The notes under the pieces were generated by a model. That model worked only from the letters and a program-made list of their open reading frames with translations, was not told the origin of the DNA and did not search any database. From Tyto alba (lineage: Eukaryota > Chordata > Aves > Strigiformes > Tytonidae): a DNA stretch of 64,000 nucleotides. Within the stretch, counting starts at the first letter, position 1; each line of letters begins with the position of its first letter. The DNA is taken from assembly GCF_018691265.1 (NCBI RefSeq), contig NW_024881282.1:50289122-50353121 (forward strand), written 5' to 3'. Both the position numbers and the translations under genes were made by a program. Of the stretch, positions 15,301 through 25,118 are shown piece after piece.

Positions 15301-18300
15301 TGGAAGTCTCTCTTTCATTATATTATTATTTAAACAGTAACTGTCTGTTACAACAGACAGAGGTACTGTCACTTCTTTTAAAATGAGAAATGGAATTTCC
15401 CTCTTGGGGAAACCTATGTGAATGGATATTATGCAGATAAATGAATGATGTATTTACACGTTGTCTTTTTAATTCAACTATTGACTTCTGTCTCCCTCTG
15501 TCTACCCTCCCCTTTATATATCACAATAGCAGTAATCTCCATTATCCAGTGATGCTGAACTGATCTTTTTCTTCAGTGTTTGTTCATAATGGGGAACCAC
15601 TGAAATGTCTTGCTCATGTAAGGTTGTTTTTAAAAAAATGGCTATTTTTATCTTTTCACTGTAGATTAACATCATTGGAAGCTAGTCAGTTTCTTCTCAA
15701 GGAATCTGTAATTCCATTCCACAGTCAGTATTCTGCCACTAATGGCATTTAAAATCATTCAAGAATAAATATTTTTTTATATATTTCTTTTCCTCAGAGC
15801 CATTGCTGCCGAATGCTTTCTAATGGGACAAAGAGAAGTAAGTCAACACAGCTTACTAAAATGAGTAATTATAAAATTATGTAAAGCTTTTCATACCTTG
15901 GCTTTATCGAAAGCAATGGTCGGTCATCTCTTAAATCCAAGACTTCTAGATAGTTGAAATACTCTAGAAACACTGAAGCATTTGCCTCAAGCGTGAGAAA
16001 TATCTTTGGCAATCAAGGTAGAAAGGGTTATGTCATGAGTACTTGCACGTACAGTTTATGTATATATTTCCCTTAGCAGGGGTGGCGGGGCTGTATTCTC
16101 CTCACACGGGTGTGTGTTTTTTTTTTTTTTTTTTTTTCCCCCTTTACCTGGAGAAGATTAGCACTTAAAATACAGTAGAGGGAAGGAAGTATTGTTGTGC
16201 TTGAAAGATGCTAATGATTCTCTTTACAAGTAGTTGGAAGGGTGCGTCTGCCAAGCCAGTATATGTGGAGAATTTGAGTAGTCCCTGACCCCACCAAAGA
16301 CATCAGTTCTTTCTCCAGAAATAACAAGTTTACTCATTAGTACTTTGGGGAGGGAAATATTTTTATCATTCTATCTACAAAAACAAGAGGCTTTTGGCAC
16401 AGCAATTGAGTCACTTTTAAGTTCAGAGTGGATCTCCCTGGTATTGTTGCTGTCACCTTCAATATATTCTTCTGCCTGTGGAAAGATGCTGTGTATTGAG
16501 GGGATCATGACGCCCTGGGTTTGTGACTCAACTTGCTTGTGGTGTTTCTGAGCTAGTTCTCTGCTGTATCTTGTTTTGTGTCATTCTTGTAGTGGACGAT
16601 TCTCAGCATTCTTCTTTTCTGTCAGTAGTCTTTTGAAATAGCATTAAAGCTTTAACTGATCCATAATGGGTAGCATGGCTATTGTTAGACTCACATATGA
16701 AATCTTTTCTTTTTTACTGTCTCCTAGAATGTTTAAAAAGAAACCCCACCCCCCCACCCCCCCACCAAGCAGACAGTTACTTGGTTTGTAAGATCAAATA
16801 GTTCAAAGTCAGGAGATATCAAAGGCATGGTTGCCTATTCAACCTTAATTCTGTCTCTGTGTTGATGGTTTGGTGTAATCTGTAATTAGTCACAGATCCC
16901 TGCTTCAGTCATTGTATTAGATGGACTGCATTTTTAGGCACTGCCTGTAGTGAGGCTGGTGACTTAAAAGATCCCTGCTTTGTTTGGTTAGAAAGTTAGA
17001 AAAATATATTTCAATTTATCCAAAAGAGGGTCCTTGAAGAAAATGAACCAATTAGAATGAAGGCATATGTAAAACATCATAGCTGGATTACACCCAGAAG
17101 AAATCTTGTGGCTTTCTTCTGCAACCACCTGACTAACTATGGTGTGGAGTAAAATCACTTCAGTAGGCACACATAGTGCAGTGCTTTTGGGGGGGGGGGG
17201 GGGGGGGGGGGGCTTAGTTTGGAATGTTGTGAGTATTTACAACTGTTTATGCGAAGCAGTGACTGTTCCAGATAATTGTATTTTCTAGTAAGCAAGTAAG
17301 ATACCGCTTTTAAACTGAATTGTGATTCAGATTCTGGATTTCCTGCTCCTGGAGAACCTGTCATTTGTTCCCTTCAGAGGTCATGTAAAGGTTTGCTGAA
17401 AGAATATAAAAATGGGTATGAGTATTTAAAATGCTAACAGATACCTCCCCTAATGACTCTCTGATTAAAGTTGGTACTCTAGATACCAGTAATTGAAGGA
17501 GACTTGAGTAAATACTTTCATTAAACATTCTGGTCCTCTATTTCCAACTGTAAAATGGTAAAACCATTTTTTCTTTTTAGAGAGTTGCAAAGATGCGTAC
17601 TGCTTGTTAAAGCACAGATAGATAGATACTGAAGGAAAAAAAAAAAAAAAACTATGAAACAGTTATTTTCATTGCAGGATTGGGATGTTATGCAATAAGC
17701 AAGACCTTGAGACTACATATTGAGTGGTGAAAGAGAAATATTCAGTAAGCTGCTTCATTCCCTGAGCGTGTTCCATCCTGTGCAATGAATGAGGCAAGAG
17801 TCTTGTGAAGAAAAATAGAATGTCCTCATGTAATTAATCATGTGCATACAAGGGTCAGAATTAAGGTCAGACATAAACTTGCCTTTGCTTTTAGTAGCTA
17901 TTTAATGCTTGACTTTGAAACTTTTTAAAAAACGGATATTAAAAATTACTGCAAGCGATTTTTGTGCTTCAGATCACTCACTTTGAGTGCACGAAATTGT
18001 ACTGACTTTTAATACTTGTTTTTATTTTACAGGTCCATCATTTATATCAAAGAGCCCTTCAGAAGTTACCTCTATGTGCAACACTGTGGAAAGATGTAAT
18101 GTTTTCTCCTTATGATTCAGTTTGAGGTTTCATATAAATTTTCTGCATATCCCATATCCATAGATGTGGTGATGCTCAAGCTCTGGCTAAATCTTATATC
18201 TGCTTCCCCATCTCTTACAGCAACTCTTGTTTGAAGCATCAGGAGGAGGTAAAACTGATAACCTGAGAAAACTAGTTTCCAAGTGCCAAGAGGTTGGAGT

Positions 18301-18358
18301 CAGCCTAGATGAGCTTTTAAATTTAAACACTTACAGAACAGAAAGCAAGAATCACTGA
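205..18358 (+). CDS. ZFC3H1: ZFC3H1 C-terminal part, 18 exons (5' end outside window)
   Basis: ZFC3H1 is known as the scaffold of the nuclear poly(A)-tail exosome targeting (PAXT/PPC) connection, which works with the MTR4 helicase to retain and degrade polyadenylated nuclear RNAs. Exons seen: 205-326, 877-978, 1334-1450, 2333-2516, 4272-4458, 4909-5100, 7046-7280, 8414-8519, 8597-8795, 9272-9366, 10347-10457, 12738-12842, 12940-13105, 13845-13945, 15097-15198, 15798-15837, 18033-18095, 18221-18358. Each has an AG acceptor and GT donor, and phases join without a break into 787 codons plus TGA. The first two complete codons are Gln-His, the end of the zf-C3H1 finger. Residues about 175-785 are helical HAT/TPR-like repeats with W/Y signatures such as PEIWCHYLRLF and HHLYQRALQKLP. 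Human ZFC3H1 is about 1,990 residues, so roughly 40 percent is here. Identity rests on recalled family similarity, exon structure and the LGR5 neighbour; no alignment was run. Confidence 0.95.
877..978 (+). CDS. ZFC3H1: ZFC3H1 exon
   Basis: Acceptor CTTTCAG ends at 876; donor GTAAGT starts at 979. Codes for EKYVEKLFGINRDRMSVDQ onward, to residue 74; a charged linker after the zinc finger. Enters and leaves in phase 1. Confidence 0.93.
1334..1450 (+). CDS. ZFC3H1: ZFC3H1 exon: basic then acidic-serine linker
   Basis: Acceptor TTTACAG ends at 1333; donor GTAATC starts at 1451. Codes for a Trp/Lys/Arg-rich block (WKDKRKWRPKYWRKP) followed by a DSSSSEEEQF acidic-serine cluster that looks like a casein-kinase-2 type site (inference). 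Residues to 113; phase 1 both sides. Confidence 0.93.
2333..2516 (+). CDS. ZFC3H1: ZFC3H1 exon: start of helical repeat region
   Basis: Acceptor TTTGCAG ends at 2332; donor GTAAGT starts at 2517. Codes for residues to about 174, including VRYFTSETDDISNLEAS and then NPCDVQLWIKLAYKYL, the first HAT-like helix with its conserved W and Y. Leaves in phase 2. Confidence 0.94.
4272..4458 (+). CDS. ZFC3H1: ZFC3H1 exon: HAT-like repeat
   Basis: Acceptor TTTACAG ends at 4271; donor GTAAGT starts at 4459. Codes for residues 175-237 with VLARALENNKENPEIWCHYL, a typical HAT repeat (Trp and Tyr four residues apart), and a second helix pair ending YQIWWT. Ends at a codon boundary. Confidence 0.95.
4909..5100 (+). 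CDS. ZFC3H1: ZFC3H1 exon
   Basis: Acceptor CTTTAG ends at 4908; donor GTAACT starts at 5101. 64 whole codons (residues 238-301), from FLNLENSFDGKDYIC to RHQNALVLLQ. Predicted helices; no catalytic motif expected in this scaffold. Confidence 0.95.
5101..7045. other. ZFC3H1 intron, no feature seen
   Basis: 1.9 kb of AT-rich sequence between coding exons. Short open frames here (for example 5440-5622 and 5778-6071) have no family resemblance. No recognisable repeat or RNA gene. Confidence 0.6.
7046..7280 (+). CDS. ZFC3H1: ZFC3H1 exon (largest in window)
   Basis: Acceptor TTTTACAG ends at 7045; donor GTAAGA starts at 7281. Residues 302-379, including RCLAWLVYIHLTEFGVLP and FLIPWQTIQDV. The intron before it (5101-7045) is the longest until the exon-12 intron. 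Leaves in phase 1. Confidence 0.95.
8414..8519 (+). CDS. ZFC3H1: ZFC3H1 exon
   Basis: Acceptor TTTTGAAG ends at 8413 (the AAG trinucleotide is a slightly unusual acceptor); donor GTAGGT starts at 8520. Codes for residues to 414 including FPLYRNMIALLKLLE. Leaves in phase 2. Confidence 0.93.
8597..8795 (+). CDS. ZFC3H1: ZFC3H1 exon: TPR/HAT-like repeats
   Basis: Acceptor TTTAAG ends at 8596, only 77 bases after the previous exon, so this is a very short intron. Donor GTAATA starts at 8796. Residues 415-481 with WDSAAELCRSLLELCPN, LESLATLYLQ and AYKVWIEAFEKNPQNAEIF, a clear TPR/HAT pattern. Confidence 0.95.
9272..9366 (+). CDS. ZFC3H1: ZFC3H1 exon
   Basis: Acceptor AAAACAG ends at 9271 (poor pyrimidine tract: an A-rich stretch precedes it); donor GTACAT starts at 9367. 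Residues 482-512, ERSSSILPLLQDFVAAFFE onward. Leaves in phase 2. Confidence 0.9.
9427..9466. repeat. Perfect 20-bp tandem duplication
   Basis: The unit CAAGACACTCTAGAATTTGT occurs twice head to tail (9427-9446 and 9447-9466), 61 bases after the donor of the exon ending at 9366. Identical copies imply a recent duplication. Confidence 0.95.
10347..10457 (+). CDS. ZFC3H1: ZFC3H1 exon
   Basis: Acceptor TCTTGTAG ends at 10346; donor GTGAGA starts at 10458. Residues to 549: RYLLNFPMPIEFTSPLYKEH and IPYLWQIY. Leaves in phase 2. Confidence 0.94.
10458..12737. other. ZFC3H1 intron with T-tracts and (TG)n
   Basis: 2.3 kb intron holding several long T runs (about 10729-10744, 12016-12037, 12227-12246) and a short (TG)n at 11819-11834. 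No interspersed repeat recognised. Confidence 0.6.
11819..11834. repeat. (TG)n microsatellite
   Basis: Short dinucleotide run of about eight TG units in a ZFC3H1 intron. Confidence 0.9.
12738..12842 (+). CDS. ZFC3H1: ZFC3H1 exon
   Basis: Acceptor CAAACAG ends at 12737; donor GTAAGT starts at 12843. Residues to 584: CQSLHASVGEALDAYEAALG, a helical repeat with the A-YE-AL signature, then NIWLE. Preceded by a 2.28 kb intron. Confidence 0.94.
12940..13105 (+). CDS. ZFC3H1: ZFC3H1 exon
   Basis: Acceptor follows a long T tract (CTTCCAG, ends 12939), 97 bases after the previous exon; donor GTAAAA starts at 13106. Residues 585-640: YLVFISSKVVGSNNKVQEF, then RYPIPFSTADYWTNYEF. Confidence 0.95.
13845..13945 (+). 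CDS. ZFC3H1: ZFC3H1 exon
   Basis: Acceptor TCTACAG ends at 13844; donor GTATGT starts at 13946. Residues 641-673: VILFYLSCIPKSQHSKTLE and PANPGLALR. Leaves in phase 2. Confidence 0.94.
15097..15198 (+). CDS. ZFC3H1: ZFC3H1 exon
   Basis: Acceptor TTTTACAG ends at 15096; donor GTAATG starts at 15199. Residues to 707: LLLQYWEESNVQILKLQAKM and NIPTCLAIWK, a HAT-like helix pair. Leaves in phase 2. Confidence 0.93.
15798..15837 (+). CDS. ZFC3H1: ZFC3H1 40-base micro-exon
   Basis: Acceptor TCCTCAG ends at 15797; donor GTAAGT starts at 15838. Codes for only AIAAECFLMGQRE plus the split Ile, residues 708-721. Phase 2 in and phase 0 out, so it is needed to keep the frame into the next exon. Confidence 0.92.
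15838..18032. other. ZFC3H1 intron with T21 and G24 runs
   Basis: 2.2 kb intron. It has a T run near 16117-16137, a C-rich ACCCCCCC repeat near 16744-16765, a 24-base G run at 17189-17212 and an A run near 17636-17650. No gene or known repeat family seen. Confidence 0.6.
17189..17212 (+). repeat. G24 homopolymer
   Basis: An uninterrupted run of 24 G residues in a ZFC3H1 intron, G-rich on the sense (transcribed RNA) strand; able in principle to form G-quadruplexes in DNA and pre-mRNA. Length may be inexact because such runs are hard to sequence. Confidence 0.9.
18033..18095 (+). CDS. ZFC3H1: ZFC3H1 exon: last HAT repeat
   Basis: Acceptor TTTTACAG ends at 18032; donor GTAATG starts at 18096. 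21 whole codons, residues 722-742: HHLYQRALQKLP then ATLWKD, a textbook HAT pattern. Confidence 0.94.
18221..18358 (+). CDS. ZFC3H1: ZFC3H1 final coding exon
   Basis: Acceptor CTCTTACAG ends at 18220. 45 codons plus TGA at 18356-18358: LLFEASGGGKTDNLRKLVSK to TYRTESKNH. The C terminus is short and polar; the exon continues as 3' UTR. Confidence 0.95.
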   Translation, partial: QLLFEASGGGKTDNLRKLVSKCQEVGVSLDELLNLNTYRTESKNH

Positions 18359-19070
18359 ACGCTGGGTACGGTCAGCCATAAGTCCTATTAAATGCCAAAA
18401 TCAGTTGAATGATTCTTCAGGCTGATCCATGCCTAAGATCTGTGTAAGGCAGATGAGTATTGCTGAGCATATCGAGTCTCCAGTCTGCTTTCCTTGAACC
18501 TGGAAACAATTAACATGACCCTCCTCTGGAAAAATGAACTCCCTGTCTGGCCTTGCTTCTGGGCCCTGCCAGATTCTCATAACGTCATCTACGTAAGTAT
18601 AGTTAATCAAAATGACAGACATTATTTTTTTATGTTTTCTTTTTATTTTCTGTTTTCTTTGTTTTGCTGTTCCTGATTCACTTGACACTCTCGCTGATGC
18701 CTGAGAGATCTGTGTTTGGGATTAATTTACTGGGCTGTGTTTACAGTAAAAAGCAAGTAGTCCATTTTGGGTTTTTCCTTTTTTAAACCTTTTTTGAGAC
18801 TTTTTCATTGCAGGATTTAAAACAAAAGCAGCCGCTCTTAAGGAAAGTGTAACTGCCGTGGCCACAAGTATGCTTCTTGCACTTGAAGGCTCTAAGAGGG
18901 TTGCTTACTGCCCTTTTCTGCATTGGACTCACGGCAGAGACTATTAAACTTGAAGATTAAAGAAACTATTGCAAATGCCAGTGCATCAGAACCTAAGAGT
19001 GGTCAATTATGTGCAATTTTTTGTAAAGAAATTTTAATTTATAATAAAGTTTAACAGTTTAAAGGAAGTT
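18359..19070 (+). other. ZFC3H1: ZFC3H1 3' UTR
   Basis: The untranslated tail runs from the stop codon to about 20 bases after the AATAAA at 19043-19048. The end is approximate because cleavage cannot be read from sequence. It contains a strong donor-like GTAAGTAT at 18593 and an acceptor-like TTGCAG ending at 18813, a possible 3' UTR intron (see findings). Confidence 0.8.
19043..19048 (+). terminator. ZFC3H1: ZFC3H1 poly(A) signal
   Basis: Canonical AATAAA about 685 bases after the stop codon, followed by a T/G-rich stretch (ATCTGTTTTGTATT at about 19078) suitable as a downstream element. No other hexamer lies closer to the stop. Confidence 0.8.
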
Positions 19071-19075
19071 AATAT

Positions 19076-22000
19076 TGATCTGTTTTGTATTAAGGTACTA
19101 CCTTGTAGTATTACAGGTGTTTTTACAGAGATATTTTCAATACAAGCTGACCTTTTTAAAAAAAAAAAAAAATCTGTTGTCTTTTGTTATTTTGATCAGA
19201 AGGTAGGTGAATGTGGTTGAGCTACCTGTTGTGGATGTAGAATATAACTCCACCTCAGTGGGATTTTTTCCTCCTCTTGCCTCAGGTATGCAGACATCTG
19301 TCCCATAACAACTATTCCTGTCAATAATACCACTTCAGTAATGGAAAGTACATTAATCATGTTGTCCTTCCCACCTTTAATGAAATGAGACTCACTTTCC
19401 AAAGTCACTGCATGTATGTTGCAGAGAGAGATACTGTCGGGCCACCAAACCAGCGATGGGGCTTTCCACCCATGTTCTCCATCTGTACCAAGAGATGGCT
19501 GTCATGACTTTTGCAGAGGTGACTTACTCAGATGCCACAGAAGGCAGGGAACCAGTGGTCTTCGTGTTTGAGAATGGGGCAAAGTGGTTTGTGATGTATA
19601 ACTTCCAGTAATTTTCAAAACCTTTACTTCATCTGAAGTTACCCATGAAGCAGCTCTTAAAGGGAGAAGCGGGAAATACTGGTTTTCATCTAGGGGAATG
19701 GAGGGTGATTCTGCACCTCAAGTCCTTTTGGACAACTCTTAAATATAAGCATGAATTAAAACAAGTAAAACTTCAAATACCCGCTTTAATGGCCAGGTTT
19801 TCCTCCAGACTACACAACCAGTATCAGAAAAGCTGACTCAAACTCATTCTTCATTGTAGTAGAGTGGTATCCCAGTTTCTTCAAAATTCTTATGTGGTAT
19901 AGCTGAGAATGCACTTCTACGGTCTGCATATGTTTCAGTATTTAATTTTTCAAAGACCACTCAAGTATGGTTAATGCTGGCTTACACATATTGCCCAAAT
20001 ATCTTTTCGAAATCTGTCTTTACACTTCACTGATATTTTTCTGCAGCAACACCTCAACACCTGCAGCAGTTATATGTGTGATACCCTTTTTCTTGTTCTG
20101 CTGTTAAACATGGAAAGGCTTACCATGGGCAAGGGTTACAGCACTTTCAGTGCTGTCTTACACGCTTCCTAGATTAGGTTTGTCTTACCCTTAGGAGTGT
20201 TCCTTTGTCACCTTACTTGCCTTGCTGTGCCGTGACTTTATAACAAAAGGCCTAGTGTCTCTTTTGAAGGAGACCTTAAGCTTTAGATACTCTGCCTTAA
20301 TGGCTTCTCACATACTTGGATACAAGGGGAGGGGGAACCAAAACCAGTGTTCTATCTTCCATTGGCCTTAATCCGTATTGTTTTAATAAAAATACTCTGG
20401 GTTTATATGTGGCCTTTTGACTCAATTTTGCTTGGCTTGATGGTATGTGAAAGGGGCTAATCATAATGGGAATTGTTCATTTAGGAGCTGGAATGAAGAA
20501 GTGTGAAGAAGCTCTATAGTTTAGAGCAGCACAAGCACTTTTTTTTCATCAAGCCAGAGACAAAATGCACTCCTGGGTAACGTACAACTGCCAGGAAGGA
20601 TTTAGAACTTCCACAGGCCAGCAGCTACCACTGAATCCCTTCTGTCCTCTGGTATTCTGGTAGTTACAAAGGGGGCGTTCTCTTTAAGAAACAAACAAGG
20701 TGGTTTCTTCCTGTAGTTTGCTAAACTTCATTAATTCATTGCCAGGAATAATGAAATTTAATCAGAGGTCTTAATGTACGTATTAGTCTTTTAAATTAGT
20801 GATATCTCCTTGAGGACTTGTTTCTAAAAGAAATAAATTTCAGATTATGGGCAGTAGTGGTGAATAACTGGGCATAAAGGATAACTCCAGTCAGTCAAGA
20901 AAATTACTAGCTGCTTATGAGGAAGACTATGAGGAAAGCACAGTAATTTTTAACATAAAATTATGCTGCTAGTTGTTCTATGCTCAAAGTGGCTACTTTC
21001 TCAATAGTGATCTGATTGTTTTGCCTTTAGTTTAAGTCTTTTTGGAAACAAAGTCTAGGTCTTTAATAGTATTGCACCAAACTACTCCTACTGCAGTATT
21101 TTCCAGTTTCTGGCTATTGCAAAGACACAACACTCTCAACAAAACATTCAGCTGCATTTATTAGGAAGAAAAATAAATGGAAATTATTGTTTGTTCGTTT
21201 TAATACATTCAGTGAAGATCTACAGGAAGATAATCTATTTCAGTATTGGTCATTTTTGTGCTCATCATAGCATGCCATCCCGTAAACTGATCAGGTGTTT
21301 TCTTTTCACAAAAGTTCAATTTGAACCCAGCTTTGTTATAGATATGCTCTTCACAACTGCAAGGTAAAGGCATGTTGGAAAGCAGGTGCGGAGGGAAGCA
21401 ATAAGGGGGGTTAGCAGAAAGGTTTTAAAGAGCTGTTTAGGTAAGAAATTTAGATAGAAAGGCTTAAAGTAGTCTTAACCTGTCTGAGATAACTGAGACT
21501 TGTCTTTTCCTATATTTTAAGTTTGGGGATAAATAATATTTTCCTGCAAGACACATCCTCTTTTCACTAGGTTCAAGGATGAGCCTATTTGTTCTTCGAG
21601 GCCCATTGGTTAATTGCATTTTACATAGCAACATTTACTGGGAATTGACAACTCTTAAAAGCAGATGTGGATTCCCTTTCGTATTCTACAGGCCCTGTTT
21701 CAGGTGAAAGATTTGGAAACTTGTAGTGTGTGTTTTGTGTTTTATGTATAAAACTTAAAGATCCAGGAATTTTCAACGTCACAGGACTGTTACCTAAAAT
21801 GAGAGAGCAGGCTTACCTGGTCTAGCTGGCAGCAGGTGTACGAACCTTTTAAGAGGGGTATGGGGAGGTTGGCAGACTGAAGAAGTGCGATGGAAGTACA
21901 CAGGGAGCTGAGAGCATGAAGGTGCGAAACGCAGGACTGCTTCGGTCCGACGAGAGCCGGGGGTAAACGACAGCAGCCCTGGAACAGCGGTGCAGGCCCG

Positions 22001-23082
22001 GGGTGCTGTGGGCCCCCTGTTCTGCCACTGAGCTTTCGGAAGGGCACTGTAGTCTCACAAGATGTTCTGTCCAGCTTACTGTTCACTTTAGCTGTTGCCA
22101 GCTGCCTTGGTCTTGCCCGTAAGTCTTGGTGTTCTACACGGTGGGACAGCTGGTGCTCTTGCCATTCAACCGTTAATACCATTAGTATTCTTACAATCAG
22201 AGGTCACTACTTGAGAGCCTACTTGGCCATCTGTAAACGAGACAGAACAGAGTTCTTGCACTGTGATGTACAAACTGTTCTGTGCTGTGGGAAATAACTT
22301 GTTCTCATTGAATTACATTCATTTCACTTCTGTCATGCTGCTTGTGCTTGGTGGCCCTTGTGCTTCCTATTATAAAAAGCGTAAAAATGAGACAAGCCTC
22401 AACCTGTTCTTGCTGCCCGGGACTGTGAGGCAGAGCCCTGTGATGTCTGTTTCCCTTTACTTACGTGATTTTCCAATTCATTATGATTTCATGTGAGGTG
22501 AAAGTGGAAAGAAGAAAGGGAACACTGGGTAAGTCAACTGAAAAAAACAGGAAGAAAGATCCTACCGGGGGTACCTCCTTGTAAAGAGTAGGGGCAGCAT
22601 CTACTACTTAATTTCAGGCATCATTCATGAGAGCTTCATTTTAGCAGTGCACGTTCTAAGGTTCCTCCTAGCTCTAATTTCACTTTCCAGTTCATAGAAC
22701 AGCATTGTCAGATGTTGGTATCGCCACCTCTCTTCTGTTTTGCTTTTTAGAGGTCTCTGAGCTTGAGGCTGCTTGTGAACCCTTACTTTCCTCTGGGATT
22801 CAGAAAAAAATGAATTTTTCTCCAAGGTCTGAACTGATCAGTGTCTCAAAGCTATGCACCCTTCAACTGTGAAAGCAGACCCACTAACAAACAGGGTTTC
22901 CATCGCTAACATTTCTGCAATCAGTGCTGTTCTGGAACACTAGGCTGGTATTGGGACACCCCTGGTGTTGAATAGAGCCATTCTGGATAACTGCTGTGGG
23001 TTTATTGGCTCTGAACGTTGGGCGTTGGGTGCAGAAAGGGGATGGGCTCTGAGCTGATGCAAATCCCTATTTAGTGGAGTAG
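19076..23082. other. Intergenic, nothing recognised
   Basis: 4 kb downstream of ZFC3H1. A GC-richer patch at about 21900-22150 contains a 130-codon open frame on the - strand (21790-22182) of low-complexity appearance and no family. No RNA gene, repeat family or conserved motif was recognised. Confidence 0.5.
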
Positions 23083-23089
23083 ACTGAGG

Positions 23090-23352
23090 TACCCATGGGC
23101 AGGGACCCCTTCCCCCAGCCCAGGTTGCTCAAAGCCCCGTCCAGCCGGGCCTTGGACACTCCCAGGGAGGGGGCAGCCACAGCTGCTCTGGGAAACCTCT
23201 GACAGTGCCTCACCACCCTCATTGTAAAAAATTGCTTCCTGATGTCTAGCCTAAACCTACCCTTTTTCAGTTTAAAACTTAACCATTTGTCCTGTCCCAG
23301 CAGGCCTTGGTAAGGTCCCTGTCTTGTAAACTTGAGTTCTTCAGCCCCCATC
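23090..23352 (-). mobile_element. CR1 LINE fragment (3' UTR region), inverted
   Basis: Read on the - strand it matches the avian CR1 3' region: the segment on aggressive-length reading, the line about remaining to be effective after a GAGGGTGGTGAGGCACTG block, and the CCCATGG end. On the + strand the hallmark is GGTTGCTCAAAGCCCCGTCC followed by TGCCTCACCACCCTCA. Truncated at both ends, with the terminal 3' tail missing. Recognition is by recalled consensus; no alignment was run. Confidence 0.85.
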
Positions 23353-24117
23353 AGATGTCAGATGCTTTGACTCCTACCTGTTGGCCTTCACATCCAACAA
23401 GTTGTTTTGCAGCAGCATCCAGGATTTTGAATTGCAGTCATTGGTCATATAACTGTACATAGATGGGTTTTATTTCTGCTTGTAGTGCTGAGTTAATGTT
23501 ATTCCCATATGAATTACGTTCTGTGCATTGATGGTAGATTCTTGAGCTGCTTTATCTTACCATTTTCATGCTTCTAGGACATGGTGCGAAGACAGGGACA
23601 AGCTTTTTTATCTTTCTATCTGGATTACAATTCTTGAGCAAGGTGTGAAGAGAGGGAAAACAAACCCTTGGATTAACTCATGAATCTATGGACAGTTTTT
23701 CATGGTTGGGCTGTATAAAACTGTAAACATACCAAAAATGTAATCACATGCAGAATAGGACCTTTTACCCGATGAGAACATGCTTCTTCCTGTTTATCCA
23801 TGCTGACAATAGCCTTCTGCCTTTATTTTTTGGAGTACAGATTTATATCGAGACTACAAGAGGTGTTAGAGCTGTGCATCAGAACCTGACCAGTACTTAC
23901 TATTTGATATTAAAAATTTCATAACCAATTCCTCTCATATCTGACAACCTACTTATCAGCTGCTGCGACCTCACTAGTACCGAGTTAGGTGTCTGAAGGA
24001 AGCTAGGCTTGCAGGAGTACGTGGGGGGAAGATGCAGAGTTGTTCCGTGGGCGGTAGCCGTGGGCAGTGGGATGGCATCCTCGCAGGAAGCTGACCCAGA
24101 GACTGGATGAGCAGGCA

Positions 24118-25118
24118 CCGAGGTAGACTGAAACCTGGCTCAACAGCTGGGCCCGTAGGGTGGTGATCAGCAGTACAGTGTCTTGTCAGAGGTCAGACAG
24201 TAGTGGTGTAGCCTGGGGTCAGTACTGGGTCCAGTCCCGTTTAACAATTTCATTAATGTTCTGGATGATGGGGCAGGGTGTACCCTCAGGACGTTTGCTG
24301 GTAACACAAAATTGTGAGGTGTGACTGGTATGCCAGAGGGTCACGCTGCCACCCAGACAGACCTCAACAGGCTGGAGAAATGGGAACCCTGTGAAGTTCA
24401 ACAAAGGGAGGGGCCGAGTGCTGCACCTGGGGAGGAGATAACCCCAGGCACCAGTTCAGGCTGAAAAGCAGCTTTGTAGGAAAAGACCTGGGGACACCAG
24501 GTTGGACACAAGCCGACAGTGTTCCCCTGTGGCAAAGGCAGCCCACAGCCTCCTGTACTCCCTTGGGAAGAGCGTTGCCAGCGGGTTGAGGGAGGTGATC
24601 CTCCTCAGCACTGATGAGGCCACACCTGGAGTGATGCGTCCAGGTCTGGCTCCCCAGTACAAGAGAGGTATGGAGCTACTGGAGACAGCCCACTGAATGG
24701 CCACAAAGATAATTAAGGGCCTGGCGTACCTCACATGTAAGGAAAAGCTGAGAGCTGGGACTCCTCGGCCTGAAGAAGGCTCGAGGGAAGACCTTACCAT
24801 TGTGTACAAAAAGAGGGTGTAAAGAGGATGGAGCCAAGCTCTTCTTAGTGGTGCCTAACGACAGGACTGGAAGCAATGGGCACAAACTGAAACACAGGAG
24901 GTTTTAACTGAATATCGGGAACCACTTTTTTACTGTGAACGTGACTGGGCACTGGCACAGGTTGGCTAGAGAGGTGGTGGAGTCTCCATCCTTGAAGACA
25001 TTCAAAAGCCATCTGGACGTGGTCCTGGGCAACTGGCTCCAGGTGGTCCTGCTTGAGCAGGGGGTTGGACCAGATGACCTCCAGAGGCCCCTTCCAGCCT
25101 CAACCGTTCTGTGATTGT
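24118..25118 (+). mobile_element. CR1 LINE, 1 kb 5'-truncated copy
   Basis: CR1 retrotransposon in + orientation. It carries the decayed end of the reverse-transcriptase frame, with traces of the GSVLGPV motif around 24215-24240 and FIN-LDD around 24245-24270. The 3' UTR follows, ending with the avian CR1 tail: GTGGTGGAGTCTCCATCC (24973), CTTGAGCAGGGGGTTGGACC (25053), then CCTTCCAGCCTCAACCGTTC before TTCTGTGATTG. The reading frame is broken by many stops, so it is inactive. Short frames on either strand inside it are not genes. The 5' edge is approximate. Confidence 0.92.

Noticed and set aside
21790..22182. 130-codon open frame on the - strand in a GC-rich patch
   Set aside because: Overlapping open frames in another frame, no recognisable domain, no splice context; consistent with fewer stop codons in GC-rich DNA.
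24456..24809. 117-codon open frame on the - strand
   Set aside because: Lies antisense inside the CR1 copy at 24118-25118; a by-product of repeat composition.
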